Made by a program: the position numbers and the translations under genes. Of a stretch of DNA of 64,000 nt, positions 52,069-60,496 are shown piece by piece (the first letter of the stretch is position 1; each line of letters starts with the position of its first letter). This DNA is from Halomarina halobia (GTDB taxonomy: Archaea; Halobacteriota; Halobacteria; Halobacteriales; Haloarculaceae): assembly GCF_029338575.1 (NCBI RefSeq), contig NZ_CP119992.1, forward strand, positions 2,232,001-2,296,000, read 5' to 3'. A model generated the notes under the pieces. It was not told the DNA's origin. It saw only the letters and a program-made list of their open reading frames with translations, and did not search any database.

Positions 52069-53058
52069 TCAGGAGAGGGCGCGGGCTATCGCGTCGGCGT
52101 AGTCGTCGGCCACCCGCCCGTAGTCGAAGCGGGCCACGTACTCGCCGAAGCCGTCGCCGCCGTCGCGTCCGCCCGCCTCGCGGATGCCCGCGGCGACGCC
52201 CGCGGGCGTCGGGTCGCAGAAGGTGACGTAGCCGTCGAAGCGCGCCTCGGCACGCCCGCGGGCCTGCACCACCGAGAGCCCCGCCGCGCCGTACTCGAGC
52301 ACCTTCAGCGTGTGCGGGTCGTCCACCAGGCAGACGCCCACGTCCGCCGCGCGGAGGTAGCCCGGCACGTCGGAATGGGGGACCGTCCCGAGGAAGACGA
52401 CGTTCTCGCGGTCGCGCGCCGCGCGCCGGACCGCCGGTTCGAGCGTCCCCGCGCCGAGGACGACGAGCGTCCAGCCGTCGAGGAACCGCGACGCGGCCAG
52501 CAGCTCCTCGATGCGGTAGAGCGGCTCGAGGCCGCCGACGTAGATCGCGACCCGATCGTCAGCGGGGACGCCCGCGTCCGCGAGGCGCTCGCGCGCCCGC
52601 TCGACCGTCGCCCCGTCCGGATCGGCGAAGCGCTCGTAGGCGACGCCGAGGTCGGTCTTCGAGGCCGATCGGGCGCGGCGTCGCACCCGCCTCCCCTCCT
52701 CCTCGTAGACGTAGAGGACGTGATCGGCGAGGCGGAAGGCGAGCGCCTCCAGCGCGCGGACCGGCAGCGACAGCCAGCGCGGGTGGGTCGCCTCGAACTG
52801 GCGGATGGGGTCGATGTGATCCACCACGAGGGGCGTCCCGAGCGCCTTCAGGAGCGTTCCGGCCAGCGCCCCCGAGCGGGTCGTCCCGACGACGACGTCG
52901 TAGCGGTCGCGCTCGCGCAGAGAAGCGAGGACAGTGGCCGGGGTCGTCCCGCGGAGCGCGATCTCGAACCCCCGCGCCTCGAGTTCGTCAGCGATGCGGC
53001 GACGACCGACGCTGACGTTCTCGGGCTTGTCCGGCGTCAGCCAGAGTACCCGCGCCAT
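52069..53058 (-). CDS. Glycosyltransferase family 4
   Basis: This encodes 329 residues from MARVLWLTPDKPENVSVGRRRIADEL. GT-B fold: N-terminal half ending with LADHVLYVYEEEGRRV, the linker VAIYVGGLEPLYRIEELLAASRFL, then FLGTVPHSDVPGYLRAADVGVCLVDDPHTLKVLEYGAAGLSVV, the donor-binding half with E-x7-type ending. It is a surface-glycan or N-glycan transferase with unknown sugar. Its ATG overlaps the wecB stop by one base (TGATG), so it is translationally coupled to WecB, which makes UDP-ManNAc; that suggests ManNAc-type donor use. Confidence 0.88.
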   Translation of the reverse strand: MARVLWLTPDKPENVSVGRRRIADELEARGFEIALRGTTPATVLASLRERDRYDVVVGTTRSGALAGTLLKALGTPLVVDHIDPIRQFEATHPRWLSLPVRALEALAFRLADHVLYVYEEEGRRVRRRARSASKTDLGVAYERFADPDGATVERARERLADAGVPADDRVAIYVGGLEPLYRIEELLAASRFLDGWTLVVLGAGTLEPAVRRAARDRENVVFLGTVPHSDVPGYLRAADVGVCLVDDPHTLKVLEYGAAGLSVVQARGRAEARFDGYVTFCDPTPAGVAAGIREAGGRDGGDGFGEYVARFDYGRVADDYADAIARALS

Positions 53059-54134
53059 CAGTCGAATTCGGCGGCGAGCGCGTCGACGATGCGCTCGCCC
53101 GCGCGCCCGTCGCCGTAGAGGTCCGGATGGCCCGTCATGGCGTCGTGGGCGTCGTCGTCGGTCAGCAGGGCGTCGAGGCGCGCGCCCAGCTCCCCGGGCT
53201 CGACGAGCTCGTTCACGCCGGCCTCGACCGTCTCCGGGCGTTCCGTGTTGGGCCGGACGGTGAGGCAGGGGACCTCGAGGATCGAGGCCTCCTCCTGGAT
53301 CCCGCCCGAGTCGGTTACGACGACGCGGGCCGCGTCGAGCAGCTTGAGGAAGTCGAGGTAGTCGAGGGGCTCGACCAGGCGGAGCGACCCCGAGGGTTCG
53401 TAGCCGATCTCGTCGAGGACGCCTCGCGTGCGCGGGTGCGCCGGGAGGACGACCGGGGCACTCGCGCCGTCGAGGGCGTCCATGATGGCGCGCAGACGCT
53501 CGGGGTCGTCGGTGTTCGACGCCCGGTGGATGGTCGCCGCGGCGTAGCACCCCTCCAGGTCGAACCGCTCGAGCACGGCGGAGCGCTCCGCGGCGAGGGG
53601 GGCGTGCTCGCGGCAGGCGTCGACGATCGTGTTGCCGGTCTCGTGGACGCCGTCGGTGACGCCCTCCTCGGCGAGGTTGGCGACGGCCTGCCCGGTCGGC
53701 GCGAACGAGAGGTCGGCGACGTGATCGGCGACGACGCGGTTCACCTCCTCGGGCATGCTGCGGTCGAAGCTCCGTAGCCCGGCCTCGACGTGGCCGAACG
53801 TGGTGGAAAGCTTCGAGGCCGCGAGCGCCGTCGAGAGGACGGCGTTCGTGTCGCCGAGCGCCACCGCGGCGGCCGGGTCGCGCTCCAGGAGGAGTCGCTC
53901 GACGCCGACGAGCCCGTCGGCGGTCTGCTCGCCCTGCGTGCCGCTGCCGATCTCGAGGTTCTCGTCGGGGGCCGGGAGGTCGAGCGCCTCGAAGAACGCG
54001 CCGCTCATCTCCGCGTCGTAGTGCTGTCCCGTGTGGACCAGATAGCGGTCGAACGTCCCCTCGGCGGCCCGTATCACCGGGGCCATCTTGATGATCTCAG
54101 GGCGCGTCCCGACGACGACCACGAGTTCTCGCAT
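53058..54134 (-). CDS. wecB: UDP-N-acetylglucosamine 2-epimerase (non-hydrolysing)
   Basis: This encodes 358 residues from MRELVVVVGTRPEIIKMAPVI. Family motifs: GTRPEIIKMAP, HTGQHYDAEMS, ALGDTNAVLSTALAASKL, HVEAGLRSFDRSMPEEVNR and TDSGGIQEEASIL, with GNTIVDA. The enzyme interconverts UDP-GlcNAc and UDP-ManNAc, a step for surface polysaccharides and for ManNAcA-containing N-glycans. The next gene, a glycosyltransferase, overlaps its stop by one base. This is the last gene before the pyruvate kinase gene, 143 bases away. Confidence 0.95.
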   Translation of the reverse strand: MRELVVVVGTRPEIIKMAPVIRAAEGTFDRYLVHTGQHYDAEMSGAFFEALDLPAPDENLEIGSGTQGEQTADGLVGVERLLLERDPAAAVALGDTNAVLSTALAASKLSTTFGHVEAGLRSFDRSMPEEVNRVVADHVADLSFAPTGQAVANLAEEGVTDGVHETGNTIVDACREHAPLAAERSAVLERFDLEGCYAAATIHRASNTDDPERLRAIMDALDGASAPVVLPAHPRTRGVLDEIGYEPSGSLRLVEPLDYLDFLKLLDAARVVVTDSGGIQEEASILEVPCLTVRPNTERPETVEAGVNELVEPGELGARLDALLTDDDAHDAMTGHPDLYGDGRAGERIVDALAAEFD

Positions 54135-54277
54135 ATCGGATACGCCACGGCCATCCCCTTCCGTCTTTCTGCCCCCGCTGACCATCGACGCGTGGTGCCA
54201 ACCGTCCCGGCCCGGCGAGGGTGCGAGGTCGGCTCCCACCCCGTCGGCGGGTCGCCGATCCCGCGTCCCCCCTCTCC

Positions 54278-56074
54278 CTACGAGCCGCGCTCCCCCGCGC
54301 CGCGCCCCGTCGCGTCGCGTTCCTCCGCGTCGCGCTCGCGGGTCATCACGTCGCCCTCGTAGACGACGCCGCGTTCGGCGTCCACGGTGACGGTCGTCCC
54401 GGCCGGGACGACGCGGCGGTCGAGCGCCGCACCCGAGATCATCGGCACGCCCAGTTCGCGAGCGACGATGGCGGGGTAGCCCGTCATGCCGCGGCGGGCG
54501 GCGACGATCGCGCCGATCCGCTTCGGATCGCCGTCGAACGCGTCGTCGAACTCCTCGGGGAGGACGACGACCGCCCCCTCGGGCACGTCGCGCAGGTCGC
54601 CGTCGGTGTACGCGACGGGGCCGACGACCCGGCCGCTGACCGCGCCGCGGCCGGTCGCCAGCGTCTCGGCCGCGACGTGCACCTTGAGCATGTTCGTCGT
54701 GTCGGCCCCCTCGACGCCCGTCATCATCCCCGAGAGGACGACGACGGTGTCGCCGCTCTCCGCGACGCCCGCGCCGAGCGCGGCGTCGACCGCCCGGCGG
54801 ATGACCGCCTCGGCGTCCGCGACGTGGTCGACGCGGACCGGGTGGATGCCCCACGAGAGCGCGAGGCGTCGGCGCACCCGTTCGCTCGGCGTCGCGGCGA
54901 CGACGGGCACCTGCGGGCGGTACTTCGCCGTCTTGAGCGCCGTGTAGCCGGACTCGCTGGCGGCGACGACGGCGCTCGCGCCGACGTCGCGGGCGAGGAA
55001 GCGCGCGGCCCGGGCGAGCGAGTCGGCGCTGGTCGCGCCCGCCCGCGGGACGCGCCCCTCGCGCAGGTCGGCGTACTCCCCGCTCGCCTCGACCTCCGCG
55101 ACGATGCGGGCCATCGTCTCGACGACGCGGACGGGGTGGTCGCCGACGGCGGTCTCCGCCGAGAGCATCACCGCGTCGGTGCCGTCGAGTACCGCGTTCG
55201 CCACGTCCGACGCCTCCGCGCGGGTGGGTCGACGGGCGTGGACCATCGAGTCGAGCATCTCCGTGGCGACGATCACCGGCGTGCCGGTCTCGCGGCAGCG
55301 ACGGACGATCCGCTTCTGGATGAGCGGCACCTCCTCCATCGGGTACTCGACGCCGAGGTCGCCGCGCGCCACCATCACGCCGTAGGCCGCCTCGACGATC
55401 CCGTCGAGGTGCTCGACCGCGCCGCTGCGCTCCAGCTTCGCCACTACCGGGACGTCGCCGCCGAGGTCCTCGACGACGCCCGCGACGGCCAGCACGTCCT
55501 CGGCGGTGCGGACGAAGCTCGCGGCGACGAAGTCCGCCCCCCGCTCGACGGCCAGTTCGACGTCCGTCCGGTCGCGCTCGGTCACGGGCGGGAGGTCGAG
55601 GTCGAGGCCGGGGACGTTCACGCCCTTGCGACTTCCGAGAGCGCCGCCGCTGTCGACGCGGGCGACGACCGCGCCGTCCTCGACGCGCTCGACGGTCGCC
55701 TCGATCCGCCCGTCGTCGATCAGCACCCGGTCGCCCGGGTCCGCGTCCGCTAGCGACGCAGAGAGCCCGACCCGCTCCGCGCTCGCCGCCTCCCCCTCGA
55801 CGAAACGCACCTCGCTCCCCTCGTCGAGGTGAACCGCGTCGTCGAGCGGCGCGGTGCGGATCTCCGGTCCCTGCAGGTCGATCATCGACGCCAGCGGCGC
55901 GTCCGATTCGCGGTCGACCTCGCGGACGCGGTCGAGGAGCGCCGCGCGCTCCTCGCTGGTGCCGTGGCTGGCGTTGATCCGCGCGACGGCCATCCCCGCG
56001 TCGGCGAGGTCGCGGATCGTCTCCCGCGACGCCGAGGCCGGCCCGAGCGTGCAGACGATCTTCGCGTCGCCCAT
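54278..56074 (-). CDS. pyk: Pyruvate kinase with C-terminal PEP-synthase-like domain
   Basis: This is 598 residues. Catalytic domain: KIVCTLGPASASRETI near the start, the active-site block LGVEYPMEEVPLIQKRIVRRC (near 225-245), and the metal ligands MARGDLGVE and DAVMLSAETAVG. The C-domain of pyruvate kinase follows (about 345-470). A further C-terminal segment (about 485-585, GDLRDVPEGAVVVLPEE with GYPAIVARELGVPMISGA) is the PEP-utiliser mobile domain added in several archaeal and Bacillus-type enzymes. It makes pyruvate and ATP from PEP. The tail ends in Arg/Asp/Glu-rich sequence. Confidence 0.95.
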   Translation of the reverse strand: MGDAKIVCTLGPASASRETIRDLADAGMAVARINASHGTSEERAALLDRVREVDRESDAPLASMIDLQGPEIRTAPLDDAVHLDEGSEVRFVEGEAASAERVGLSASLADADPGDRVLIDDGRIEATVERVEDGAVVARVDSGGALGSRKGVNVPGLDLDLPPVTERDRTDVELAVERGADFVAASFVRTAEDVLAVAGVVEDLGGDVPVVAKLERSGAVEHLDGIVEAAYGVMVARGDLGVEYPMEEVPLIQKRIVRRCRETGTPVIVATEMLDSMVHARRPTRAEASDVANAVLDGTDAVMLSAETAVGDHPVRVVETMARIVAEVEASGEYADLREGRVPRAGATSADSLARAARFLARDVGASAVVAASESGYTALKTAKYRPQVPVVAATPSERVRRRLALSWGIHPVRVDHVADAEAVIRRAVDAALGAGVAESGDTVVVLSGMMTGVEGADTTNMLKVHVAAETLATGRGAVSGRVVGPVAYTDGDLRDVPEGAVVVLPEEFDDAFDGDPKRIGAIVAARRGMTGYPAIVARELGVPMISGAALDRRVVPAGTTVTVDAERGVVYEGDVMTRERDAEERDATGRGAGERGS

Positions 56075-56254
56075 CGGTTACTGTCGCCCGGCATCGGATA
56101 AAAACCCTCGCGCCGGCTCAGGGGGCAGGGTTCGGAGAAGCCGCTGCCGGCCGATCAGCCGCCGCGGTGAGGGACTTTCGAGGAGGTCTCTCCGGATGGC
56201 TCGGCTGAGCCGATCTCATCTGAACAGTACCGGCTCGGCGACGCGCGCGCGTGG

Positions 56255-56515
56255 GCGGACCCGGTTCCAAGAACAGCGCGAGCCAGTAGGAGCCGACGAC
56301 GAGGAAGCTGATCGCGTAGCTGGTCAGCTCGTGCCAGACCGGCGAGCTGCCGGACCGGAGCGTCTCGGGGGCGCTTCGGAAACCGGGACGTAGAGGGCGG
56401 CAAGCGTGATGGCGACGGCGAGGACCGCGTCGCTGAAGTTCACCGTCCGTTCGATGTCGGTCCTCCACTCCTCCGGCGAGCCGATACGTGCCGTGCCCTC
56501 CCGACGGTCGCCGCG
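56255..56515 (-). pseudogene. TMEM175/DUF1211-like channel gene, broken
   Basis: On the minus strand a frame reads TDIERTVNFSDAVLAVAITLAALYVPV, the first-span signature (F-S-D) of TMEM175-type potassium channels. After about 56385 the frame shifts: the second frame reads WHELTSYAISFLVVGSYWLALFLEPGP, the second and third part of the same family. Nothing follows for the second half of the protein. A frameshift plus a 3' deletion is the simplest explanation. Starts are not evident. Part of 56100-56623 is otherwise without a supported gene. Confidence 0.65.
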
Positions 56516-56623
56516 GGGGAGATCCCCGTCGCGGGCGGGGCGACGCGTTCGAGTCGCCGGTCGGGCGACCCGCTCGCACACCCGGACGAGTGTCTTTTGG
56601 CGCGTCCTCCGTTACGTGAACGT

Positions 56624-57253
56624 ATGAGCGAAGAGCGATCGGAGACGATCACGATCTACTCCGACTACGTCTGTCCGTTCTGCTACCTGGGACGCCGATC
56701 CCTCGAACGGTACGAGGAGACGCGCGAGGAGTCGCTCGCGCTCGACTGGCACCCGTTCGACCTCCGGTCGGGGAAGCGGGGGCCGGACGGCGAGATCGAT
56801 CCCGACGTCGACGACGGGAAGGACGAGGGGTACTACGAACAGGCCAGACAGAACGTCCGGCGGCTCCAGGAGCAGTACGACGTCGAGATGACCCAGGAGA
56901 TCGCCACCGACGTCGACTCCCTGAACGCGCAGGTCGCGTCGTTCCACGTGAAGGAGGAACACCCCGAGCGGTGGCGCGAGTTCGACGAGGCGATCTTCGA
57001 GGCGCTCTGGACGGAGGGCCGGGACATCGGCGACCCGGACGTGCTCGTCGACCTCGCCGAGGACGTCGGCCTGGCCGGGGACGAGATCCGGGACGCGCTC
57101 GCGGACGACGACCTGCGCGAGCGCCTCCGCGAGCGGTTCGCCGAGGCCCAGCGGGACGGCGTGACGGGCGTGCCGACGTTCGCCTACGACGGCTACGCCG
57201 CCCGCGGCGCGGTCCCGCCGGAGCAGCTGAAGCGGCTCGTCGAGGGCGTCTAG
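56624..57253 (+). CDS. DsbA-family (FrnE-like) thiol oxidoreductase
   Basis: This encodes 209 residues from MSEERSETITIYSDYVCPFCYLGRRS. The thioredoxin-fold CPFC motif is at Cys17 and Cys20, followed by the helical insertion typical of FrnE/2-hydroxychromene isomerase-like DsbA proteins. A second signature, DGVTGVPTFAYDGYAARGAVPPEQL, near the C-terminus gives the cis-proline. There is no signal peptide, so it is cytosolic, as in FrnE-type proteins linked to redox stress. A TCTTTTGG box lies about 30 bases before the ATG. Confidence 0.88.
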   Translation: MSEERSETITIYSDYVCPFCYLGRRSLERYEETREESLALDWHPFDLRSGKRGPDGEIDPDVDDGKDEGYYEQARQNVRRLQEQYDVEMTQEIATDVDSLNAQVASFHVKEEHPERWREFDEAIFEALWTEGRDIGDPDVLVDLAEDVGLAGDEIRDALADDDLRERLRERFAEAQRDGVTGVPTFAYDGYAARGAVPPEQLKRLVEGV

Positions 57254-57316
57254 CCCGGCTGATCCTCCTCGCGCCCGAGATCGGGGGTGAGGTCGGAGGA
57301 ACCGGTGAAGAACGAG

Positions 57317-57604
57317 TCAGTCAGCCGGCTGTACCGCGGTGGTGCTCTCGGCCCGCTCCCGGGGCTCCCCGGTCGGCGGCGACTTGTACACCGCGATGAA
57401 CGTCCAGAGGACGAACCCCGCGACCGCCCCCAGGGCCGACCCGACGAGGCCGATCGTGTAGAACGCGACCGACTGCCCGAGGAGGACGAACACGGTCGGG
57501 ACGCTCGTCGAGTAGGGGACGGCCGCCTCATCGTCGAGGAGGGTCGGGACGAGGCTGGTTATGGCGACGATGCTTCCGACGAGGATGACGTAGTCTTGCC
57601 ACAT
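57317..57604 (-). CDS. Three-span small membrane protein
   Basis: This is 95 residues: YVILVGSIVAITSLVPTLL, YSTSVPTVFVLLGQSVAFYTIGLVGS and ALGAVAGFVLWTFIAVYKS are three hydrophobic spans, and the tail is charged (PTGEPRERAESTTAVQPAD). Many haloarchaea carry similar small proteins. No function is known. It is convergent with the DsbA-like gene, the stops being 63 bases apart. Confidence 0.7.
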   Translation of the reverse strand: MWQDYVILVGSIVAITSLVPTLLDDEAAVPYSTSVPTVFVLLGQSVAFYTIGLVGSALGAVAGFVLWTFIAVYKSPPTGEPRERAESTTAVQPAD

Positions 57605-57954
57605 GATGTAGTCTCTCCGTAGTTCGCTGTCACGCGCCCGGCGTGCCGACGAGAGAAGGACGTGCGGACGTTCGCGTTCGACGATAGAATTCGGATCGTA
57701 GTAAATATTTTCGTAACGTCGATTAGATGTGCGTGCGGCTCTCAGTCCTGGAAGATAGTGTACGATCGGTCACGATCGCGGGGCGCTCTCTCGGGTCTGC
57801 GGCGGGCGCGAGGAGACCGGCGCCGTCGCGTTCGTCCCGAACAGAAAGCCCATTACGTCGCCCCCGAACCTCCGTCCGTCGGCGGCACCCGCTCGACTCG
57901 CCGCCGACAGCCACTCGTGCGGACCGCGGCACTCTCCCCTCCCCGCCGCGGCCG
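57605..57954. other. Gene-free region
   Basis: I see no supported gene in these 350 bases. An A/T-rich tract (TAGTAAATATTTTCGTAACG near 57697-57716) is the only promoter-like sequence. It would suit a plus-strand start near 57727, but the frame there has no family resemblance and the rest is high in G/C simple sequence. Confidence 0.4.
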
Positions 57955-58353
57955 CTACTCGTACTCTCTCCCCTCTCCTCCCTCGCCGCGCCGTTCGACG
58001 AACGCGACGATCGCCTCCGTCCCCCGAAATCCCTCCGCGAGACGATCGACGACTTCGCCCCGCTCGAACAGCACGAGCGTCGGCACGCTCCGGATCGCGT
58101 ACTCCTCGACGAGCGGGAGGTCCTCTCGCGGGTTGAGGAGCGCGACCACCGCGTCCGTGGCCCGCGCGACGTTCCCGAGGACCGGTTCGATGCTCCGACA
58201 GAGGGTACAGCCCTTCGTGTGGAAGTCCACGAGCACGAGGTCGTGGGCCGCGACCAGCGCGTCGAGGTCGTCGCCGTCCCGCAGGCGGACGGGGCGGTCC
58301 GGGCGCTCGCGCGCCGCGGCGAGCGGATCAGTTTCGGCGGTCGTGTCGGTCAC
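57955..58353 (-). CDS. Thioredoxin-family protein
   Basis: This is 132 residues: LVLVDFHTKGCTLCRSIEPVLGNVARA is the thioredoxin strand-helix with a CTLC active site (Cys near 50 and 53), and YAIRSVPTLVLFERGEVVDRLAEGFRG provides the cis-proline and last strands. The CxxC residues differ from the common CGPC. This makes it a divergent thioredoxin or a protein-disulfide reductase with unknown partner. It may serve the DsbA-like protein or peroxiredoxin in this window, but that is only inference. The 5' neighbour PHP gene lies on the same strand, 35 bases upstream. Confidence 0.84.
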   Translation of the reverse strand: MTDTTAETDPLAAARERPDRPVRLRDGDDLDALVAAHDLVLVDFHTKGCTLCRSIEPVLGNVARATDAVVALLNPREDLPLVEEYAIRSVPTLVLFERGEVVDRLAEGFRGTEAIVAFVERRGEGGEGREYE

Positions 58354-58387
58354 GCCCTCCGGTAGGTCCGCCGACTACTTACCTCCG

Positions 58388-59110
58388 TCACCGGCGCGTG
58401 AGCGTCGCGCCCTGGCTCGCGAGCAGCGCGCCCGTCTTCAGGCGGGCGTTCGTCGCGTACTTGCGGACGAACCGGTGGACCGGCGTCCGTCGCCCGCGAG
58501 CGCGCGTCGCGCCGCGCCGGATCGCGTCGAGCACCGCGTCGACGGGCACCTCCTCGGACGCCGCGGCCGTCGTCTCGACGACCACCTCCGTGTACGCCCG
58601 CCCGACCATCGCGGGCGTGTGGGCGTCGCTCCCCCCGACGCGGGCGTATCCCCGCTCGGCGGCGAACCGCCGGGCCGCCCGCCGCCGGACGCAGAGGAGC
58701 GAGCAGGCGTTGTACGTCTCGACCGCGTCGCAGTCGTCGACGGCGGCCGCCCGGACCCCGTGTCGGAGCCGCTCGAACGGGTGGGGGACGACCGCGACGC
58801 CCCCCCGGTCGCGGACGCGCTCGACGGTGCGCGCGAACGATTCGCCGGCGGGCGGGCACCGATCGACGCCGAGCGCGAGCAGGTGTCCGTCGGCGGTCGA
58901 CACCTCGACCCCCGGAACCGCGAGCAGCCCGTAGGAGGGGGCCAGCTCGACCGCCCGTAGCGATCGCTCGATGGCGTCGTGGTCGGTCACGGCGATCGCG
59001 TCGAGCCCCGCGGCGCTCGCCCGCGCGAGGAGCTCCCCGACCGTCCCCGTCGCGTCGTAGGAGCCCGCCGAGTGGGCGTGCGGATCGACGGTCAGCCGTC
59101 GGGTCCTCAC
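58388..59110 (-). CDS. PHP-domain metal-dependent phosphoesterase
   Basis: This encodes 240 residues from a GTG that overlaps the stop of the phosphatidyltransferase gene (GTGA). The PHP metal motifs are there: DPHAHSAGSYDATGT near the N-terminus, VTDHDAIERSL (near 40-50), PGVEVSTADGHLLAL (near 65), PHPFERLRHG (near 105) and GSDAHTPAMVG (near 165). The superfamily includes histidinol-phosphate phosphatase-like enzymes, DNA polymerase proofreading domains and nucleotide phosphoesterases. Stand-alone haloarchaeal members have no known substrate. Coupling with a lipid-head-group enzyme suggests a phospholipid precursor. Confidence 0.86.
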   Translation of the reverse strand: MRTRRLTVDPHAHSAGSYDATGTVGELLARASAAGLDAIAVTDHDAIERSLRAVELAPSYGLLAVPGVEVSTADGHLLALGVDRCPPAGESFARTVERVRDRGGVAVVPHPFERLRHGVRAAAVDDCDAVETYNACSLLCVRRRAARRFAAERGYARVGGSDAHTPAMVGRAYTEVVVETTAAASEEVPVDAVLDAIRRGATRARGRRTPVHRFVRKYATNARLKTGALLASQGATLTRR

Positions 59111-59790
59111 GCGCCGACCTCCAGGTAGAGGCAGCCGGCGGCGACGGCCAGCGCCGCGAGCGCGGCCAGGGCGTGGCTGCGGTCGGTCTTCGGCGCGCGG
59201 TAGTCCGACACCATCAGCGGACTGACGAGGACGAGGAGCGCGCCGGCGATCCAGCCGTTCGGAACCCCGGTGAACGCCGCCGAGAGGTAGCAGCCGACCG
59301 CCACGAGGTTCGTGTGGACGACGGTCGTCCCCCGGTAGTAGCTCGTCCCGTCCTCCGCGATGAACCCCTCGTCGTTGTGCCGTACGAGCCGGAGGCCGCC
59401 GAACGCGACCACGAGAAAGCCCACGACGAGGCTGGCGTAGACGGTCGGCGCGAGCGCGTAGTGATAGAGGAGCGCCGCGCTCACGAGGTAGACGAAGACA
59501 TCGATGAAGGAGTCGATCTGCCGGCCGAACGCCGAACTGACGCCCGAACGGCGCGCCCAGTACCCGTCGAGCTTGTCGAAGCCGTAACCGCCGAGCATCG
59601 CCAGCACGGCCCAGTTCGGTTCCCCGGAGAGGAAGAGCACGGCGCTCGCCCACCCCCAGAACAGCGCCGCGAGGCTGATGTAGTCCGCGACGGTCAGCCG
59701 CCGGAGGACGTTCTCCCGCTCGAAGCGCGGCCCTCGTCGGTCGACCCGCGTCACGACCCGCCGGACCGCAGACCCGATTTCGTCGGACAT
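59107..59790 (-). CDS. CDP-alcohol phosphatidyltransferase
   Basis: This is 227 residues. The family motif D-G-x2-A-R-x8-G-x3-D-x3-D is complete near residues 74-96 (DGYWARR, then G, D and D at the required spacing), and about six hydrophobic spans follow. Members join CDP-archaeol with an alcohol such as serine, glycerol phosphate or inositol phosphate. This one is likely to make one of the haloarchaeal polar lipids; which one cannot be told. An ATTTATAAAT box lies about 30 bases upstream. It is coupled by a 4-base overlap to the PHP gene. Confidence 0.9.
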   Translation of the reverse strand: MSDEIGSAVRRVVTRVDRRGPRFERENVLRRLTVADYISLAALFWGWASAVLFLSGEPNWAVLAMLGGYGFDKLDGYWARRSGVSSAFGRQIDSFIDVFVYLVSAALLYHYALAPTVYASLVVGFLVVAFGGLRLVRHNDEGFIAEDGTSYYRGTTVVHTNLVAVGCYLSAAFTGVPNGWIAGALLVLVSPLMVSDYRAPKTDRSHALAALAALAVAAGCLYLEVGA

Positions 59791-59845
59791 CGCGTACAGT
59801 CACGCCTGCGACGAACTGATTTATAAATATTTCGCATATAATATT

Positions 59846-59861
59846 TATTTAGATCTAAATA
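59846..59861. repeat. 16-bp perfect palindrome upstream of the phosphatidyltransferase gene
   Basis: TATTTAGATCTAAATA is its own complement. It lies about 55-70 bases before the ATG at 59790, just upstream of the TATA box near 59820, in an 87-base A/T-rich gap. A second inverted pair AAATATT/AATATTT is at 59825-59831 and 59840-59846. This looks like an operator for a dimeric regulator. Confidence 0.5.
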
Positions 59862-59877
59862 TGGGTATTTCTGCCCC

Positions 59878-60462
59878 CTATCGCAGCCGTCGCCGACCGC
59901 GGCGGGTCGCGTTCCGGAACCGGTAGTACGTGTGGAGCGTCCGCGCCTCGAAGCCGTTTGCCTCGAACACCCGCTGGGAGGGGCGGTTGTCCGTGGCGAC
60001 GAGCGCGGCCGCCCGGTCGGCTCCGCGCTCGCGGGCCGCCCGAGCGCCCGCCGCGACGAGCGCCGTCGCGATACCGCGGCCGCGGTGGGCGGGCGGGACG
60101 TAGAGCCGCCAGACGTACGCCCCGTCGGTGCGCACCGTCGCGCCGAGCGGCGGGACGCGGACCGGCCGCCCGACGCTGACGACCACCTGTCCGGCGGCCT
60201 CGCCACCGTCGTCGCTCCGGGCGACGACGACGGTATCGTCCCGGGCGAGGTCGCCGTCGAGCCGTTCCAGCCCCGCGTCGGCTCCGCTCTCCCGTGCGAG
60301 CGTCACGTCGGCGGGGGGCGCGGGCGCGGGAAGGCCCTCGTCCAGGTCGCGGACGTACTGGTACATGCGGGCCCCGGTGACGCCCCGCGCCGCCAGCCAC
60401 TCGTACAGTCGCCGAGCGCGGGCGGTGCGGGTCACGCGCCAGAGGGGGAGGCGGGCGGCCAT
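59878..60462 (-). CDS. GNAT acetyltransferase
   Basis: This encodes 194 residues from MAARLPLWRVTRTARARRLYEW. The GNAT acetyl-CoA loop is YVPPAHRGRGIATALVAAGARAARE (near 135-155) and the closing NRPSQRVFEANGFEARTLHTYYRF (near 165-188) is typical. The first 60 residues (LAARGVTGARMYQYVRDLD) are helical and resemble haloarchaeal GNAT proteins of unclear specificity. Cytosolic. An upstream GGGAATATAG box about 27 bases before the start supports 60462. It is on the same strand as the phosphatidyltransferase gene, 87 bases before it. Confidence 0.85.
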   Translation of the reverse strand: MAARLPLWRVTRTARARRLYEWLAARGVTGARMYQYVRDLDEGLPAPAPPADVTLARESGADAGLERLDGDLARDDTVVVARSDDGGEAAGQVVVSVGRPVRVPPLGATVRTDGAYVWRLYVPPAHRGRGIATALVAAGARAARERGADRAAALVATDNRPSQRVFEANGFEARTLHTYYRFRNATRRGRRRLR

Positions 60463-60496
60463 TGGGTATGTATTCTGCCCCCGGGGAATATAGTTC

